Positions 35,680 to 44,040 of a stretch of DNA of 64,000 nucleotides are shown here, piece after piece. The notes below the pieces were generated by a model. It made no database searches and had not been told where the DNA came from. It worked only from the letters and a program-made list of their open reading frames with translations. Every line of letters begins with the position of its first letter. Within the stretch, counting starts at the first letter, position 1. The stretch is from Rudaea sp. 3F27F6 (lineage in GTDB: Bacteria; Pseudomonadota; Gammaproteobacteria; Xanthomonadales; Rhodanobacteraceae). The DNA is taken from positions 62,001 to 126,000 of the forward strand of contig NZ_SCNG01000003.1 in NCBI RefSeq assembly GCF_005503555.1, read 5' to 3'. The position numbers were made by a program, and so were the translations under genes.

Positions 35680-36828
35680 ATGTCTACTGCGCCGCTCGCC
35701 GGCCTTCGCGTCGTCGAACTTGCCCGCATCCTCGCCGGTCCTTGGCTCGGGCAGACCCTCGCCGATCTCGGCGCCGACGTCATCAAGGTCGAAAGCCCGG
35801 CCGGCGACGACACGCGCACCTGGGGGCCGCCGTTCATCGAAAACGGCGACGAGAAAACCGCCGCGTACTTCCATGCCTGCAATCGCGGCAAGCGCTCGAT
35901 CGTCGTCGACTTCGCCTCGGCCGAAGGGCGCGAACGCGTGCGCGAACTCGCCGCCACGGCCGACGTGCTGATCGAGAATTTCAAAGTCGGCGGATTGAGC
36001 AAATACGGTCTCGACTATACGAGTCTCGCCGTGCTCAATCCGCGCCTGGTCTATTGCTCGATCACCGGTTTCGGTCAGACCGGCCCGTATGCGCCGCGCG
36101 CCGGCTACGACTTCATGATCCAGGGCATGTCCGGAATCATGGACCTGACCGGCGATCCGGCCGGCGAGCCGCAGAAGATCGGCGTCGCCTTCGCCGACAT
36201 CTTCACCGGCCTCTACGGCGTCGTCGCCGTGCAGGCCGCGCTGATCGCGCGTGAGAAGACCGGGCGCGGACAGCACATCGACATGGCCCTGTTCGATTGC
36301 ATGACCGGCGTGCTCGCCAATCAGGCGATGAATTACCTTGCGTCCGGCGAAACGCCGCGCCGTCTCGGCAACGCGCATCCGAACATCGCGCCGTACCAGA
36401 CCTTTCCGGTCGCCGACGGCCACATCATCATCGCCGCGGGCAACGATGCGCAGTTCGTGCGCCTGTGCCGCCTGCTCGATCTCGCCGCGCTGGCGGAGGA
36501 CGCGCGTTTCGCGACCAATGCGCAGCGCGTGCAGCGCCGCGACGAATTGGCGGAACTGCTCGCGGCGGCGACGCGCCAGCGCCTCCGCACCGACCTGCTC
36601 GCCGCGCTCGACGCCGCGGGCGTGCCAGCCGGGCCGATCAACAGCGTCGCCGACGTCTTCGCCGATGCGCAATTCCAGGCGCGCGAAATGCGTGTCGAAA
36701 ACGATGGCATTCCCGGGCTGCGCACGCCGATCCGCATGTCGGAAAGCGCTCTCGCCGCGAACCGTCGTTCGCCGCGGCTCGGCGAACACGATGCCGAGGT
36801 GCGCGCCGAACTCGCGCGCCGAACCTGA
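35680..36828 (+). CDS. Class III CoA-transferase (CaiB/BaiF family)
   Basis: Encodes 382 residues from ATG 35680, with GGGAG 7 nt upstream. The family start LAGLRVVELARILAGPWLGQTLADLGADVIKVE is clear. The segment GVAFADIFTGLYG holds Asp173, in the place of the catalytic Asp that forms the acyl-CoA intermediate. These enzymes move CoA between carboxylic acids. Followed by a semialdehyde dehydrogenase and a glutaryl-CoA dehydrogenase, it is most likely a glutarate (or other C5 dicarboxylate) CoA-transferase with succinyl-CoA as donor. It is 22 bp after the MFS gene. Confidence 0.9.
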   Translation: MSTAPLAGLRVVELARILAGPWLGQTLADLGADVIKVESPAGDDTRTWGPPFIENGDEKTAAYFHACNRGKRSIVVDFASAEGRERVRELAATADVLIENFKVGGLSKYGLDYTSLAVLNPRLVYCSITGFGQTGPYAPRAGYDFMIQGMSGIMDLTGDPAGEPQKIGVAFADIFTGLYGVVAVQAALIAREKTGRGQHIDMALFDCMTGVLANQAMNYLASGETPRRLGNAHPNIAPYQTFPVADGHIIIAAGNDAQFVRLCRLLDLAALAEDARFATNAQRVQRRDELAELLAAATRQRLRTDLLAALDAAGVPAGPINSVADVFADAQFQAREMRVENDGIPGLRTPIRMSESALAANRRSPRLGEHDAEVRAELARRT

Positions 36829-36853
36829 TTCGAATCCTTTATCGGAAATATCT

Positions 36854-38332
36854 ATGGCCAATGCCGAACTGCTTTCCAGGCTCGACGATCCCAGCTTGCT
36901 GCGCGAGGCTAACTTTATCGGCGGCGAATGGATTCCCGTCGGCACCGGCTCGACGATCGACGTCACCGATCCGGCGACCGGCGAACTGGTCGGCCGCGTA
37001 CCCGATTTCGGCGCAGCGGAGACCGCGCGCGCGATCGATGCGGCCGCGCGTGCGCTGCCGGCCTGGCGTGCGCTGACCGCGAAGGCGCGCGCGCTGCCGC
37101 TGCGCCGGCTGTTCGATCTCATGCTCGCGCATCAGGAAGACCTCGCGCGCATCATGACCGCCGAGCAAGGCAAGCCGCTCGCCGAGAGCCGCGGCGAAAT
37201 CGCCTATGCGGCGAGCTTCATCGAGTGGTATGCGGAGGAGGGCAAGCGCGTTTACGGCGACGTGATTCCACCGGACCGTCCCGGCCGTCGCATCCTCGTG
37301 CGCAAAGAACCGATCGGCGTGTTCGGGGCGATCACGCCGTGGAACTTCCCGGCCGCGATGATTACGCGCAAAGCCGGCCCAGGCTGGGCCGCCGGCTGCA
37401 CCGGCGTGCTGCGTCCCGCAAGTCAGACGCCGTTCTCCGCGCTAGCGCTCGCCGTGCTCGCCGAACGCGCGTGCCTGCCGGCCGGCGTGTGCAACGTCAT
37501 CACCGGATCGGGCCGCGCGATCGGCGGCGAACTCACCGCCAATCCACTCGTGCGCAAGCTGTCGTTCACCGGCAGCACGGAAGTCGGCGCCGAGCTGCTT
37601 GCGCGCTGCGCGCCGAGCATCAAGAAGGCGAGCATGGAACTCGGCGGCAACGCGCCGTTCATCGTCTTCGACGACGCCGATCTCGACGCAGCCGTCGCCG
37701 GCGCGCTCGCGTGCAAGTACCGCAACGCGGGGCAGACTTGCGTCTGCGCGAATCGCATCCTCGTCCAGGATGGCATCTACGCCGCGTTCGCGGAGAAGTT
37801 CGCGAACGCCGTCGCCACGCTCAAGGTCGGCAACGGCTTCGACGTGGGCGTGACGATCGGTCCGCTGATCGATGCCGCGGCACTCGCAAAAACCGAAGAC
37901 CATATCGCCGACGCGCTTGCACATGGCGCGCACTTGGTCAGCGGCGGAAAGCCGCACGCGCTCGGCGGCAATTTCTTTGCACCGACCGTGCTGACCGAGG
38001 TGCCAACCCAGGCGAAGATCTTCCGCGAAGAAACCTTCGGCCCGGTCGCGCCGCTGTTCCGCTTCCGCGACGAGGCTGAGGCGATCCGCCTCGCCAACGA
38101 CACCGAGTTCGGCCTCGCCGCGTATTTCTACAGCCGCGACATCAACCGCGTGCTGCGCGTCGCCGAGGCGCTCGAATACGGCATCGTCGGCATCAACGAA
38201 GCGATTATCTCGACCGAGGTGGCGCCGTTCGGCGGCGTGAAGACCTCAGGCCTCGGCCGCGAAGGTTCGAAGTACGGCATCGACGACTATCTCGAAATCA
38301 AATACCTGTGCTTCGGCGGCGTTGACGCTTGA
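36854..38332 (+). CDS. gabD: Succinate/glutarate-semialdehyde dehydrogenase
   Basis: Encodes 492 residues from ATG 36854. The catalytic Cys296 lies in NAGQTCVCANRIL (with a second Cys two residues on, a GabD trait), and the MELGGNAPFIVFDDADLDAA block provides the Glu. ITPWNFPAAMITRK and EVAPFGGVKTSGLGREGSKYG are also typical of GabD/DavD. It would oxidise succinate semialdehyde or glutarate semialdehyde to the diacid. The glutaryl-CoA dehydrogenase 69 bp downstream favours the glutarate route, as in lysine or 5-aminovalerate breakdown. Cytoplasmic. gabD is used here for the family; DavD is equally apt. Confidence 0.93.
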   Translation: MANAELLSRLDDPSLLREANFIGGEWIPVGTGSTIDVTDPATGELVGRVPDFGAAETARAIDAAARALPAWRALTAKARALPLRRLFDLMLAHQEDLARIMTAEQGKPLAESRGEIAYAASFIEWYAEEGKRVYGDVIPPDRPGRRILVRKEPIGVFGAITPWNFPAAMITRKAGPGWAAGCTGVLRPASQTPFSALALAVLAERACLPAGVCNVITGSGRAIGGELTANPLVRKLSFTGSTEVGAELLARCAPSIKKASMELGGNAPFIVFDDADLDAAVAGALACKYRNAGQTCVCANRILVQDGIYAAFAEKFANAVATLKVGNGFDVGVTIGPLIDAAALAKTEDHIADALAHGAHLVSGGKPHALGGNFFAPTVLTEVPTQAKIFREETFGPVAPLFRFRDEAEAIRLANDTEFGLAAYFYSRDINRVLRVAEALEYGIVGINEAIISTEVAPFGGVKTSGLGREGSKYGIDDYLEIKYLCFGGVDA

Positions 38333-38401
38333 TCGCAGGTTGCGCTGTCGCGTGTTCGGCTGTCGAGCGCAATTTCATTTTCCGGGTACCTTGGAGTTTT
38401 C

Positions 38402-39574
38402 ATGCCGGCTGTCGCCCTCAACCCCGTCGATCTCTACGACGTCCGCTCGCTGCTCACCGAAGAAGAGCGCATGGTGCAGGACACCGTCGCGCGCTTCACC
38501 GACGAGCGCGTGCTGCCGATCATCGGCGACTGCTTCGACAAGGCGCGGTTCCCGGTCGAATTGATTCCCGAGATGGCCGAACTCGGCCTGCTCGGCTCCT
38601 CGCTGCCGGTCGAATACGGCTGCGCGGGCATGAACGGCGTCAGCTACGGCCTGGTCTGCCAGGAACTCGAACGCGGCGATTCGGGCCTGCGCAGTTTCGC
38701 CTCGGTGCAGTCCTCGCTGTGCATGTACCCGATCTACGCCTACGGCAGCGAAGAGCAGCGGCGCGAATGGCTGCCGCAGATGGCGCAGGGCAAGGTCATC
38801 GGCTGCTTCGGCCTGACCGAGCCGCACGGCGGCTCCGATCCGGCGAACATGAAGACGCACGCGAAACGCGACGGTTCCGACTGGGTCATCAACGGCGCGA
38901 AGATGTGGATCACCAACGGCAACCTCGCGCATATCGCGATCGTCTGGGCGCAGACCGAAGACGGCATCCAGGGCTTTATCGTGCCGACCAACAGCAAGGG
39001 TTTCGCCGCGCAGGAAGTGCACAAGAAGATGAGCCTGCGCGCCTCGGTGACGAGCGGCCTATTCTTCGACAACGTGCGCGTGCCCGACTCGAACCGCCTG
39101 CCGAACGTGAAGGGCCTCAAGGGACCGCTCGGCTGTCTGACCCAGGCGCGCTACGGCATCACCTGGGGCCCGATCGGCGCGGCGATCGCCTGCTTTGCCG
39201 AGACGACCGAGTACGCCAAGAACCGCATGCTGTTCAAGCGCCCGATTGCGGCGACCCAGGCGGTGCAGATCAAGCTTGCCGACATGGCGCGGCGGATCAC
39301 GCTCGCGCAGTTGCTGTCGCTGCAGCTCGGCCGCCTCAAGGACGCCGGCAATATGCAGCCGACGCAAGTGTCGCTGGCGAAGTGGAACAACTGCCGCATG
39401 GCGATCGATATCGCGCGCGAATGCCGCGACATCCTCGGCGGTGCCGGTATCACGACCGAGCACAGCCCGATCCGCCACGCGCTCAATCTCGAATCCGTGA
39501 TCACCTACGAAGGCACCGAGACCGTGCATCAGCTCGTGGTCGGGCGTGAGGTGACGGGGATCAACGCGTTCTGA
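38402..39574 (+). CDS. gcdH: Glutaryl-CoA dehydrogenase
   Basis: Encodes 390 residues with GGAG before the ATG. The acyl-CoA dehydrogenase fold is complete. Features that single out GcdH are the start ALNPVDLYDVRSLLTEEERM, CFGLTEPHGGSDPANMKTHA, and the end SVITYEGTETVHQLVVGRE, where Glu370 matches the catalytic base. The enzyme oxidises and decarboxylates glutaryl-CoA to crotonyl-CoA, passing electrons to ETF. It completes the sequence semialdehyde, diacid, acyl-CoA, crotonyl-CoA made by this operon. A weak T-rich hairpin near 39598-39620 may end transcription. Confidence 0.96.
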   Translation: MPAVALNPVDLYDVRSLLTEEERMVQDTVARFTDERVLPIIGDCFDKARFPVELIPEMAELGLLGSSLPVEYGCAGMNGVSYGLVCQELERGDSGLRSFASVQSSLCMYPIYAYGSEEQRREWLPQMAQGKVIGCFGLTEPHGGSDPANMKTHAKRDGSDWVINGAKMWITNGNLAHIAIVWAQTEDGIQGFIVPTNSKGFAAQEVHKKMSLRASVTSGLFFDNVRVPDSNRLPNVKGLKGPLGCLTQARYGITWGPIGAAIACFAETTEYAKNRMLFKRPIAATQAVQIKLADMARRITLAQLLSLQLGRLKDAGNMQPTQVSLAKWNNCRMAIDIARECRDILGGAGITTEHSPIRHALNLESVITYEGTETVHQLVVGREVTGINAF

Positions 39575-40023
39575 GCGGCGCCGGTTGGCCGTCGTCGAGC
39601 CTTTGCGGGCTTCTTTTTTTGGCGGCAACGGAAGTCCGAGACCGTGAAAAAAGAGCTGTGCCGAGGTCATGAAATCGCCGCAGCAACGCCGAATAACCGA
39701 AGGCCAGTTATGTCGGAATGCCGCGATAAAACGCGTGTTTCGAATGATTTTCACGCGAATGTAAAATTATTCCAGTGTTCGCGATTCAGTTCTCATTAGC
39801 TCGCTATTCAACCTTGACACTCCATTTTTGCGGGAGCAGAGTGCCCCGTGGTTCGTCGGCCCACTCCATAAAAACGAGGCGGATGACGAACCATTCGTGT
39901 GGTCTATAACAACGCTCGAAATGGGGGCGGGATTCTGCAAGAGCCCGACAAGGCGCGCTTTCGGTATTCGCCCTTTCCATTGTGTTCTAACTTTCCCTAA
40001 GCACGGACTAAAGGAGATAGGTT
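39575..40023. other. Non-coding region before the lanthipeptide precursor
   Basis: More AT-rich than the neighbourhood, especially 39700-39830. A small frame at 39828-40115 overlaps the precursor gene and has no family features. Apart from the promoter at 39814 and a weak hairpin (AGCC...GGCT plus T-run near 39598-39620), nothing is recognised. Confidence 0.4.
39814..39842 (+). promoter_or_regulatory. Candidate promoter of the lanthipeptide genes
   Basis: Consensus TTGACA (39814-39819), 17-bp spacer, and CAGAGT (39837-39842), which matches three of six -10 positions. It would give a leader of about 175 nt before the precursor ATG. Confidence 0.4.
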
Positions 40024-40236
40024 ATGCAACAGAACGACGCGATTGTTTCTGGTTGGCTCAGCGGTGCGGAAAAATTCGGCGGCCTGGTGAATCCCGCCGG
40101 CCCGCTTTTCGTTGAAGGTCATGACGCTACCGAGGCAGCGTTGACCGATCCGGGTCTCGGCAAAGTGCTCATCTCGGGCGCCACGACGTGCTCGTTCAGC
40201 GGCCGGCTTTGCGCAACGATCTGCCCCTGCTGTTGA
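40024..40236 (+). CDS. Class II lanthipeptide precursor, mersacidin/lichenicidin-like
   Basis: A 70-residue peptide with an AAAGGAGAT ribosome site 8-10 nt upstream. The leader NDAIVSGW...LVNPAGPLF lines up by eye with the mersacidin leader (EAIIRSW...QNPAGNPF) and the lichenicidin leader (I-x-S-W...PAG), as recalled. A cleavage after a Gly-Ala pair (LISGA, residues 49-53) would leave the core TTCSFSGRLCATICPCC, with five Cys (56, 63, 67, 69, 70) and five Ser/Thr (54, 55, 57, 59, 65). Cys-Ser-Phe-Ser-Gly resembles the Cys-Thr-Phe-Thr start of mersacidin. A LanM gene follows 110 bp downstream. The unusual point is the CPCC end with vicinal Cys. No immunity gene is present. Confidence 0.87.
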   Translation: MQQNDAIVSGWLSGAEKFGGLVNPAGPLFVEGHDATEAALTDPGLGKVLISGATTCSFSGRLCATICPCC

Positions 40237-40346
40237 CGCACACTTGCCAACGCGCGGCCTGCTTCTTCGATATCGCGCGCTGCGCGTTGGCAATTCCGCT
40301 CTCGTAACGAACAGGATTTCCCACCGATAAGGCAAGGAATCTGCTT

Positions 40347-43217
40347 GTGCAAGCAACGGCCGAGACGAATACGCACGAATCCTTCGCTCCCATCATTCTG
40401 AATTTCACCGCCGCGGTCCGCGCCGAGTTTTCCGCAAGGCTTGCCGAACTCTCGTCCGAGCTGGCCGCCAGCGAAACGGATGCGATACGCAGCGCCACGG
40501 AAGCGGCCCTCAACACAAATGCGGCGCTCAAGCTCAACCGCACGCTGCTGCTGGAATTGCAGGCGGCAAAGCTCGCCGGCGAACTGACCGCGCCGGACGA
40601 CGCAGCCTGTTTCGCCCAGTTCGTCGAGCGTGCGCTATGGCCCGAATTCCTCGACCATCTGCATCGCCGCTATCCGAGTTTGCACGAGCGCCTTGCGCGC
40701 GCGCTGAATGCGCAGCGCCGTGCGATCGAATCTCTCGCGGCGCGCTTCGTTGCCGACAGAAAAGAACTCGCGCATCTGCCGAATCCACCGCAAGGAAAAC
40801 TGACCGAACTGAGTCTCGGCCAAGGCGATCTGCACGCAGGCGGCCAGTCCGTGGCGAAGCTGTCGTTCGAACACGGCGAAGTGATTTACAAACCTCGTTC
40901 GCTACGGATCGACCGCGTACTCGAAACCTTCCTCGCGCGCGTTCTCGGCGACGCGCCCGATCGCATTCGCGTGCCTGAGGTGCTCGATCGCGGCGACTAC
41001 GGCTGGGCCGCGTTCGTCGTGCACCGCTATTGCGCTACCGACGAGGAACAGCGCACGTTCTATCGCAACCTCGGCCACTGGCTGGCGATACTGCGTGCGC
41101 TCGGCGGCACCGACATCCATCAAGAAAACCTCATCGCGTGCGGGCCCGTGCCCGTCGTGATCGACGTCGAAAGTCTTTTCTCCATGTTTCCCAAAGCGCG
41201 GTCTTCCGGCTACGGAGAAGCCTACGACGCGGCGGCCGAGCTGATCCGCAATTCGGTGTTGCGCACCGGCATCGTGCCTTACCGTGCGCCGGCACTTGGG
41301 TTTTTCAACGTCGACATGTCGGCGGCCGGCGCGCTTCCCGGCCAGCAGCCGCAGGTGCATCTGCCGGTGATCGCGAACGAAGGCACCACCGACGCGCGGA
41401 TGGAGATCATCAACATCGACGTGCTTCCGGCGCAGAACCATCCCAGCCCCGAGCCGGACGTATCGAAGTACTGGAACCACCTCAGCGAAGGCTTCCTCGA
41501 AATCACCGAGCGGCTGCGTGCATTCGACGCGCGCGGCGAGCTCGCCGGCTTGCTCGCTGACTTCGAAGGCTGCCAGGCGCGCGATATCCGCCGTGCGACA
41601 CAGGCCTACGTGGAGATCGGGCGCATGCTGTGGCATCCGGCTTCGCTGTACGACGAGGCGAAGGCCGTGGAACGTGCGCGCGACTTGCTTGCACGCAACG
41701 CCGCGGTGATGCCGCAGGCGCCGTCGTTGCCTGCGGAGATCGCGTCGGAAATCGACGACCTGCGCTACGGCGACGTGCCGATCTTCGCCGCGCCGCTGAC
41801 GCGCGAGCGCATCGACGCGGCCCTGACGGATTGGCGCGGCATGCGCCTGGAGCTGGAAGAACTGACCGTGCGCAGCGCCCTCGTGGCGACGCATCTCAAC
41901 CTGAGCGATGACCAGCCCGACCAACCTTATTCGCGCCGCAACCCTGCCAGCCATCCGCATAGCGACAATTTGGACCAGCGCCGACGCAAACTCGCCGCGG
42001 ACGCCGTGGAGCGTCTGCTGCGCCTTTCGGTGCGCGGCAACGATGGCTCGGTCACCTGGATCACGCCAGAAATCAATCGCAGCGGCTGGCAGGTGCAACC
42101 GCTCGCCACGGATCTCTACTTCGGCATCGGTGGCGTCATTGTCGCGTTGGCCGGTTATCTCCACGAGACTCGCCAGGGCCGCGCCGATCCTGTAGCCGGC
42201 GTCGCTGAAACACTGCAAAGCGCGCTACAGGTTCTGCGCGCGATGGAAGCGGACGAGAAGCAGGAACTGTCGGGCGGATTCACCGGCTACGGCGCGCAGA
42301 TATGGATCTGGCTGACTTTGCACGATCTGCTCGGGCAGGAAGAATCCCTGGACCGCGCCGTCCGTTTTGCGCAAGCGTTGAAGAAGCTGGGCTTCCAGGG
42401 CGACAAGGCCATCGACATACTCGGCGGCGCGGCAGGCGCGATCCCGCCGCTGCTCGGGCTGGCGCAAGCGACCGGCGATGCTCGTTGGCTCGACCTGGCG
42501 GCGGAGGCGGCGAGTCATCTGGAGTCCATCGCCGTACGCAACGGCGACGGCGCGCATTGGCCGATCCCGCGCATTGCCTATCCGGTTGGTGGATTCGCCC
42601 ACGGAGCGACCGGCGTCGCCTGGGCGCTGGCGCGACTGGCACTGGCCGGCGCAGGCAGCGCGGCCGATCGTCAACGCTGGAGCAACCTAGCCGATGCCGG
42701 CTTCGCCTTCCAGGCCGCGCTGTACGATGAAGCGGTCGGCAACTGGTTCATCGCCGATCCCGGCGGCCCCCGCGAGAGCTTCCACAACTGGTGCTACGGC
42801 AGCGTCGGCATCGGCCTGGCCGCGGGCGACCTCTACTCGCGCAGCGGCGATCCGAGACATCTGCTGACCCTGCGCCGCGCCGTCGCGGCCGCAAACGGCA
42901 AATGGGGTTCGAGCCACACCCTCTGCCACGGCGATTTCTCGCTATGGGAACTGCTGACGCGCGCCGAAAAATGGGACCCGGAAGGTTGCCGGCTGGATTC
43001 GGCTGATGCTGCCGCGCAGGTCGTTTCCTCCATCGAAGAACACCGCGGCGTCGTTGGCGGGATGGCTCGCGATGCGTTTACCCCAGGACTAATGACTGGT
43101 CTTGCCGGGGCGATTCACAGTCTTAATCGCATGCATCCAGATTGCATGTTGCCGTCGCCGTTGTTACTGGAGCGAACATCTGGATCTGTGCGGCGAGAAA
43201 GGCGATCGATGCCGTGA
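40347..43217 (+). CDS. lanM: LanM, class II lanthionine synthetase
   Basis: Encodes 956 residues, starting at GTG with AAGGAA 9 nt upstream. The N-terminal two-thirds is the dehydratase domain (DUF4135 type): Lys182 in the KPRSL motif, then DIHQEN (Asp256, His258, Glu260, Asn261) and VVIDVESLF, all needed for phosphorylation and elimination of Ser/Thr. The C-terminal cyclase barrel (about 590-940) keeps the zinc ligands Cys816 (NWCYG), Cys860 and His861 (LCHG), and the FTPGLMTGLAGA end. It would dehydrate Ser/Thr of the precursor and add Cys thiols to form lanthionine rings. No LanT transporter/protease, LanP or LanFEG immunity genes are in the window. Confidence 0.95.
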   Translation: MQATAETNTHESFAPIILNFTAAVRAEFSARLAELSSELAASETDAIRSATEAALNTNAALKLNRTLLLELQAAKLAGELTAPDDAACFAQFVERALWPEFLDHLHRRYPSLHERLARALNAQRRAIESLAARFVADRKELAHLPNPPQGKLTELSLGQGDLHAGGQSVAKLSFEHGEVIYKPRSLRIDRVLETFLARVLGDAPDRIRVPEVLDRGDYGWAAFVVHRYCATDEEQRTFYRNLGHWLAILRALGGTDIHQENLIACGPVPVVIDVESLFSMFPKARSSGYGEAYDAAAELIRNSVLRTGIVPYRAPALGFFNVDMSAAGALPGQQPQVHLPVIANEGTTDARMEIINIDVLPAQNHPSPEPDVSKYWNHLSEGFLEITERLRAFDARGELAGLLADFEGCQARDIRRATQAYVEIGRMLWHPASLYDEAKAVERARDLLARNAAVMPQAPSLPAEIASEIDDLRYGDVPIFAAPLTRERIDAALTDWRGMRLELEELTVRSALVATHLNLSDDQPDQPYSRRNPASHPHSDNLDQRRRKLAADAVERLLRLSVRGNDGSVTWITPEINRSGWQVQPLATDLYFGIGGVIVALAGYLHETRQGRADPVAGVAETLQSALQVLRAMEADEKQELSGGFTGYGAQIWIWLTLHDLLGQEESLDRAVRFAQALKKLGFQGDKAIDILGGAAGAIPPLLGLAQATGDARWLDLAAEAASHLESIAVRNGDGAHWPIPRIAYPVGGFAHGATGVAWALARLALAGAGSAADRQRWSNLADAGFAFQAALYDEAVGNWFIADPGGPRESFHNWCYGSVGIGLAAGDLYSRSGDPRHLLTLRRAVAAANGKWGSSHTLCHGDFSLWELLTRAEKWDPEGCRLDSADAAAQVVSSIEEHRGVVGGMARDAFTPGLMTGLAGAIHSLNRMHPDCMLPSPLLLERTSGSVRRERRSMP

Positions 43218-43283
43218 CTTAATTGGGGAGATTACGTACGGGTTGAGAGTCCGAGTCGTCGGCATCCCAGTCAAAACAGTAAT

Positions 43284-43309
43284 CCCCGCTTCCACAGGGG
43301 CTCTTTTTC
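43284..43309 (+). terminator. Candidate terminator after lanM
   Basis: CCCC (43284-43287) and GGGG (43297-43300) can pair around GCTTCCACA, followed by CTCTTTTTCT. The stem is short but the T-run is good and the position, 65 bp after the lanM stop, fits. Confidence 0.5.
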
Positions 43310-43316
43310 TGTGGCA

Positions 43317-43410
43317 AGACTAGGATTACTCGCGCCATCCATGGCGCTCGGCCCTTCGAGCTCGGCTCTGCTTCGCTCCGCCGTTCAAAATCGGCAATCC
43401 TGCCGATTTT
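43317..43410. repeat. Palindrome-rich intergenic element
   Basis: Begins with GACTAGGATT, identical to part of the T-arm of the tRNA-Gln copy at 43477-43486. Two further inverted repeats follow: GCGCCAT/ATGGCGC (43332-43347) and AAAATCGGCA/TGCCGATTTT (43387-43410), the latter with A and T flanks like a bidirectional terminator. It looks like a mobile palindromic repeat or the degraded edge of an insertion. Confidence 0.4.
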
Positions 43411-43433
43411 GTCGAACCCAAGTCCGAACAAAA

Positions 43434-43468
43434 CAAAAAGCCCCGCACATGGCGGGGCTTTTTGTTTT
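43434..43468. terminator. Strong bidirectional terminator next to tRNA-Gln
   Basis: GCCCCGC (43440-43446) pairs with GCGGGGC (43452-43458) around a 5-nt loop, with AAAAA on the left and TTTTTGTTTT on the right. It ends minus-strand transcription of the tRNA and would also stop read-through from lanM. Confidence 0.9.
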
Positions 43469-43541
43469 GGCTGGGGGACTAGGATTCGAACCTAGATAGG
43501 CAGAGTCAGAGTCTGCAGTCCTACCATTAGACGATCCCCCA
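43468..43541 (-). tRNA. tRNA-Gln (anticodon CTG)
   Basis: On the minus strand the 74-nt gene starts TGGGGGATCG and ends CCCCCAGCCA, with CCA encoded. The anticodon stem is GCAGA/TCTGC and the loop CTCTGAC, giving CTG at positions 34-36 with T33 and A37. The T-arm contains GGTTCGAATCC. Reads CAG codons. Its 3' end faces the lanthipeptide locus. Confidence 0.96.
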
Positions 43542-43548
43542 ATTCCGG

Positions 43549-43585
43549 CCGGATCGTCTATCTGACTTGGCGACGATCCGGTTTT
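43549..43585. other. Hairpin between rpsI and tRNA-Gln
   Basis: CCGGATCGTC (43549-43558) pairs perfectly with GACGATCCGG (43572-43581), followed on the plus strand by TTTT. A second, less perfect stem (GAGCC.../...GGCTC, about 43594-43619) lies closer to the rpsI stop. They may end rpsI transcription or separate it from the tRNA. Confidence 0.5.
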
Positions 43586-43628
43586 GGGAGTACGAGCCGG
43601 CGTCGTGAGACGACGGCTCGGGTAACGC

Positions 43629-44021
43629 TTAGCGCTTCGAGAACTGCGTAGCGCGACGAGCTTTGTGCAGACCGACCTTCTTACGCTCGACTTCGCGGGC
43701 GTCGCGGGTCATGAAACCGGCCTTGCGCAGCGGAGCCTTGAGCGTTTCGTCGTGCTCGACGAGGGCGCGGGCGATGCCGAGGCGGATGGCGCCGGCCTGA
43801 CCGGTGTTGCCGCCGCCTTCAACGGTGACCAGCACGTCGAACTTGTCGGTCGACTGGGTCAGTTCGAGCGGCTGGCGCACGATCATGCGCGAGGTTTCGC
43901 GGCCGAAGAACTCGTCGAGCGGCTTGCCGTTGACGACGATCGCGCCCTTGCCGGCGCGCAGGAACACGCGCGCGGCCGAGGATTTGCGGCGGCCGGTTCC
44001 GTAAGACTGTTGAATTGCCAT
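43629..44021 (-). CDS. rpsI: 30S ribosomal protein S9
   Basis: Encodes 130 residues. The whole length matches S9: [20 protein letters not shown], the [19 protein letters not shown] core, and the basic C-terminal tail ending FSKR, which reaches the ribosomal P-site. It follows rplM by 19 bp in the usual rplM-rpsI operon on the minus strand. The ATG at 44021 is the only sensible start. Essential translation component, cytoplasmic. Confidence 0.98.
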   Translation of the reverse strand: MAIQQSYGTGRRKSSAARVFLRAGKGAIVVNGKPLDEFFGRETSRMIVRQPLELTQSTDKFDVLVTVEGGGNTGQAGAIRLGIARALVEHDETLKAPLRKAGFMTRDAREVERKKVGLHKARRATQFSKR

Positions 44022-44040
44022 GGATGCGGATTCCGAAAGA

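Noticed and set aside
39828-40115. 95-codon frame overlapping the lanthipeptide precursor, considered as a second precursor
   Set aside because: No leader motif, no Cys/Ser/Thr-rich core, and it overlaps the start of the well-supported precursor in another frame.
43318-43486. GACTAGGATT direct repeat as a definite att site
   Set aside because: Only 10 bp, on one side of the locus, and no integrase; kept only as a weak hint.
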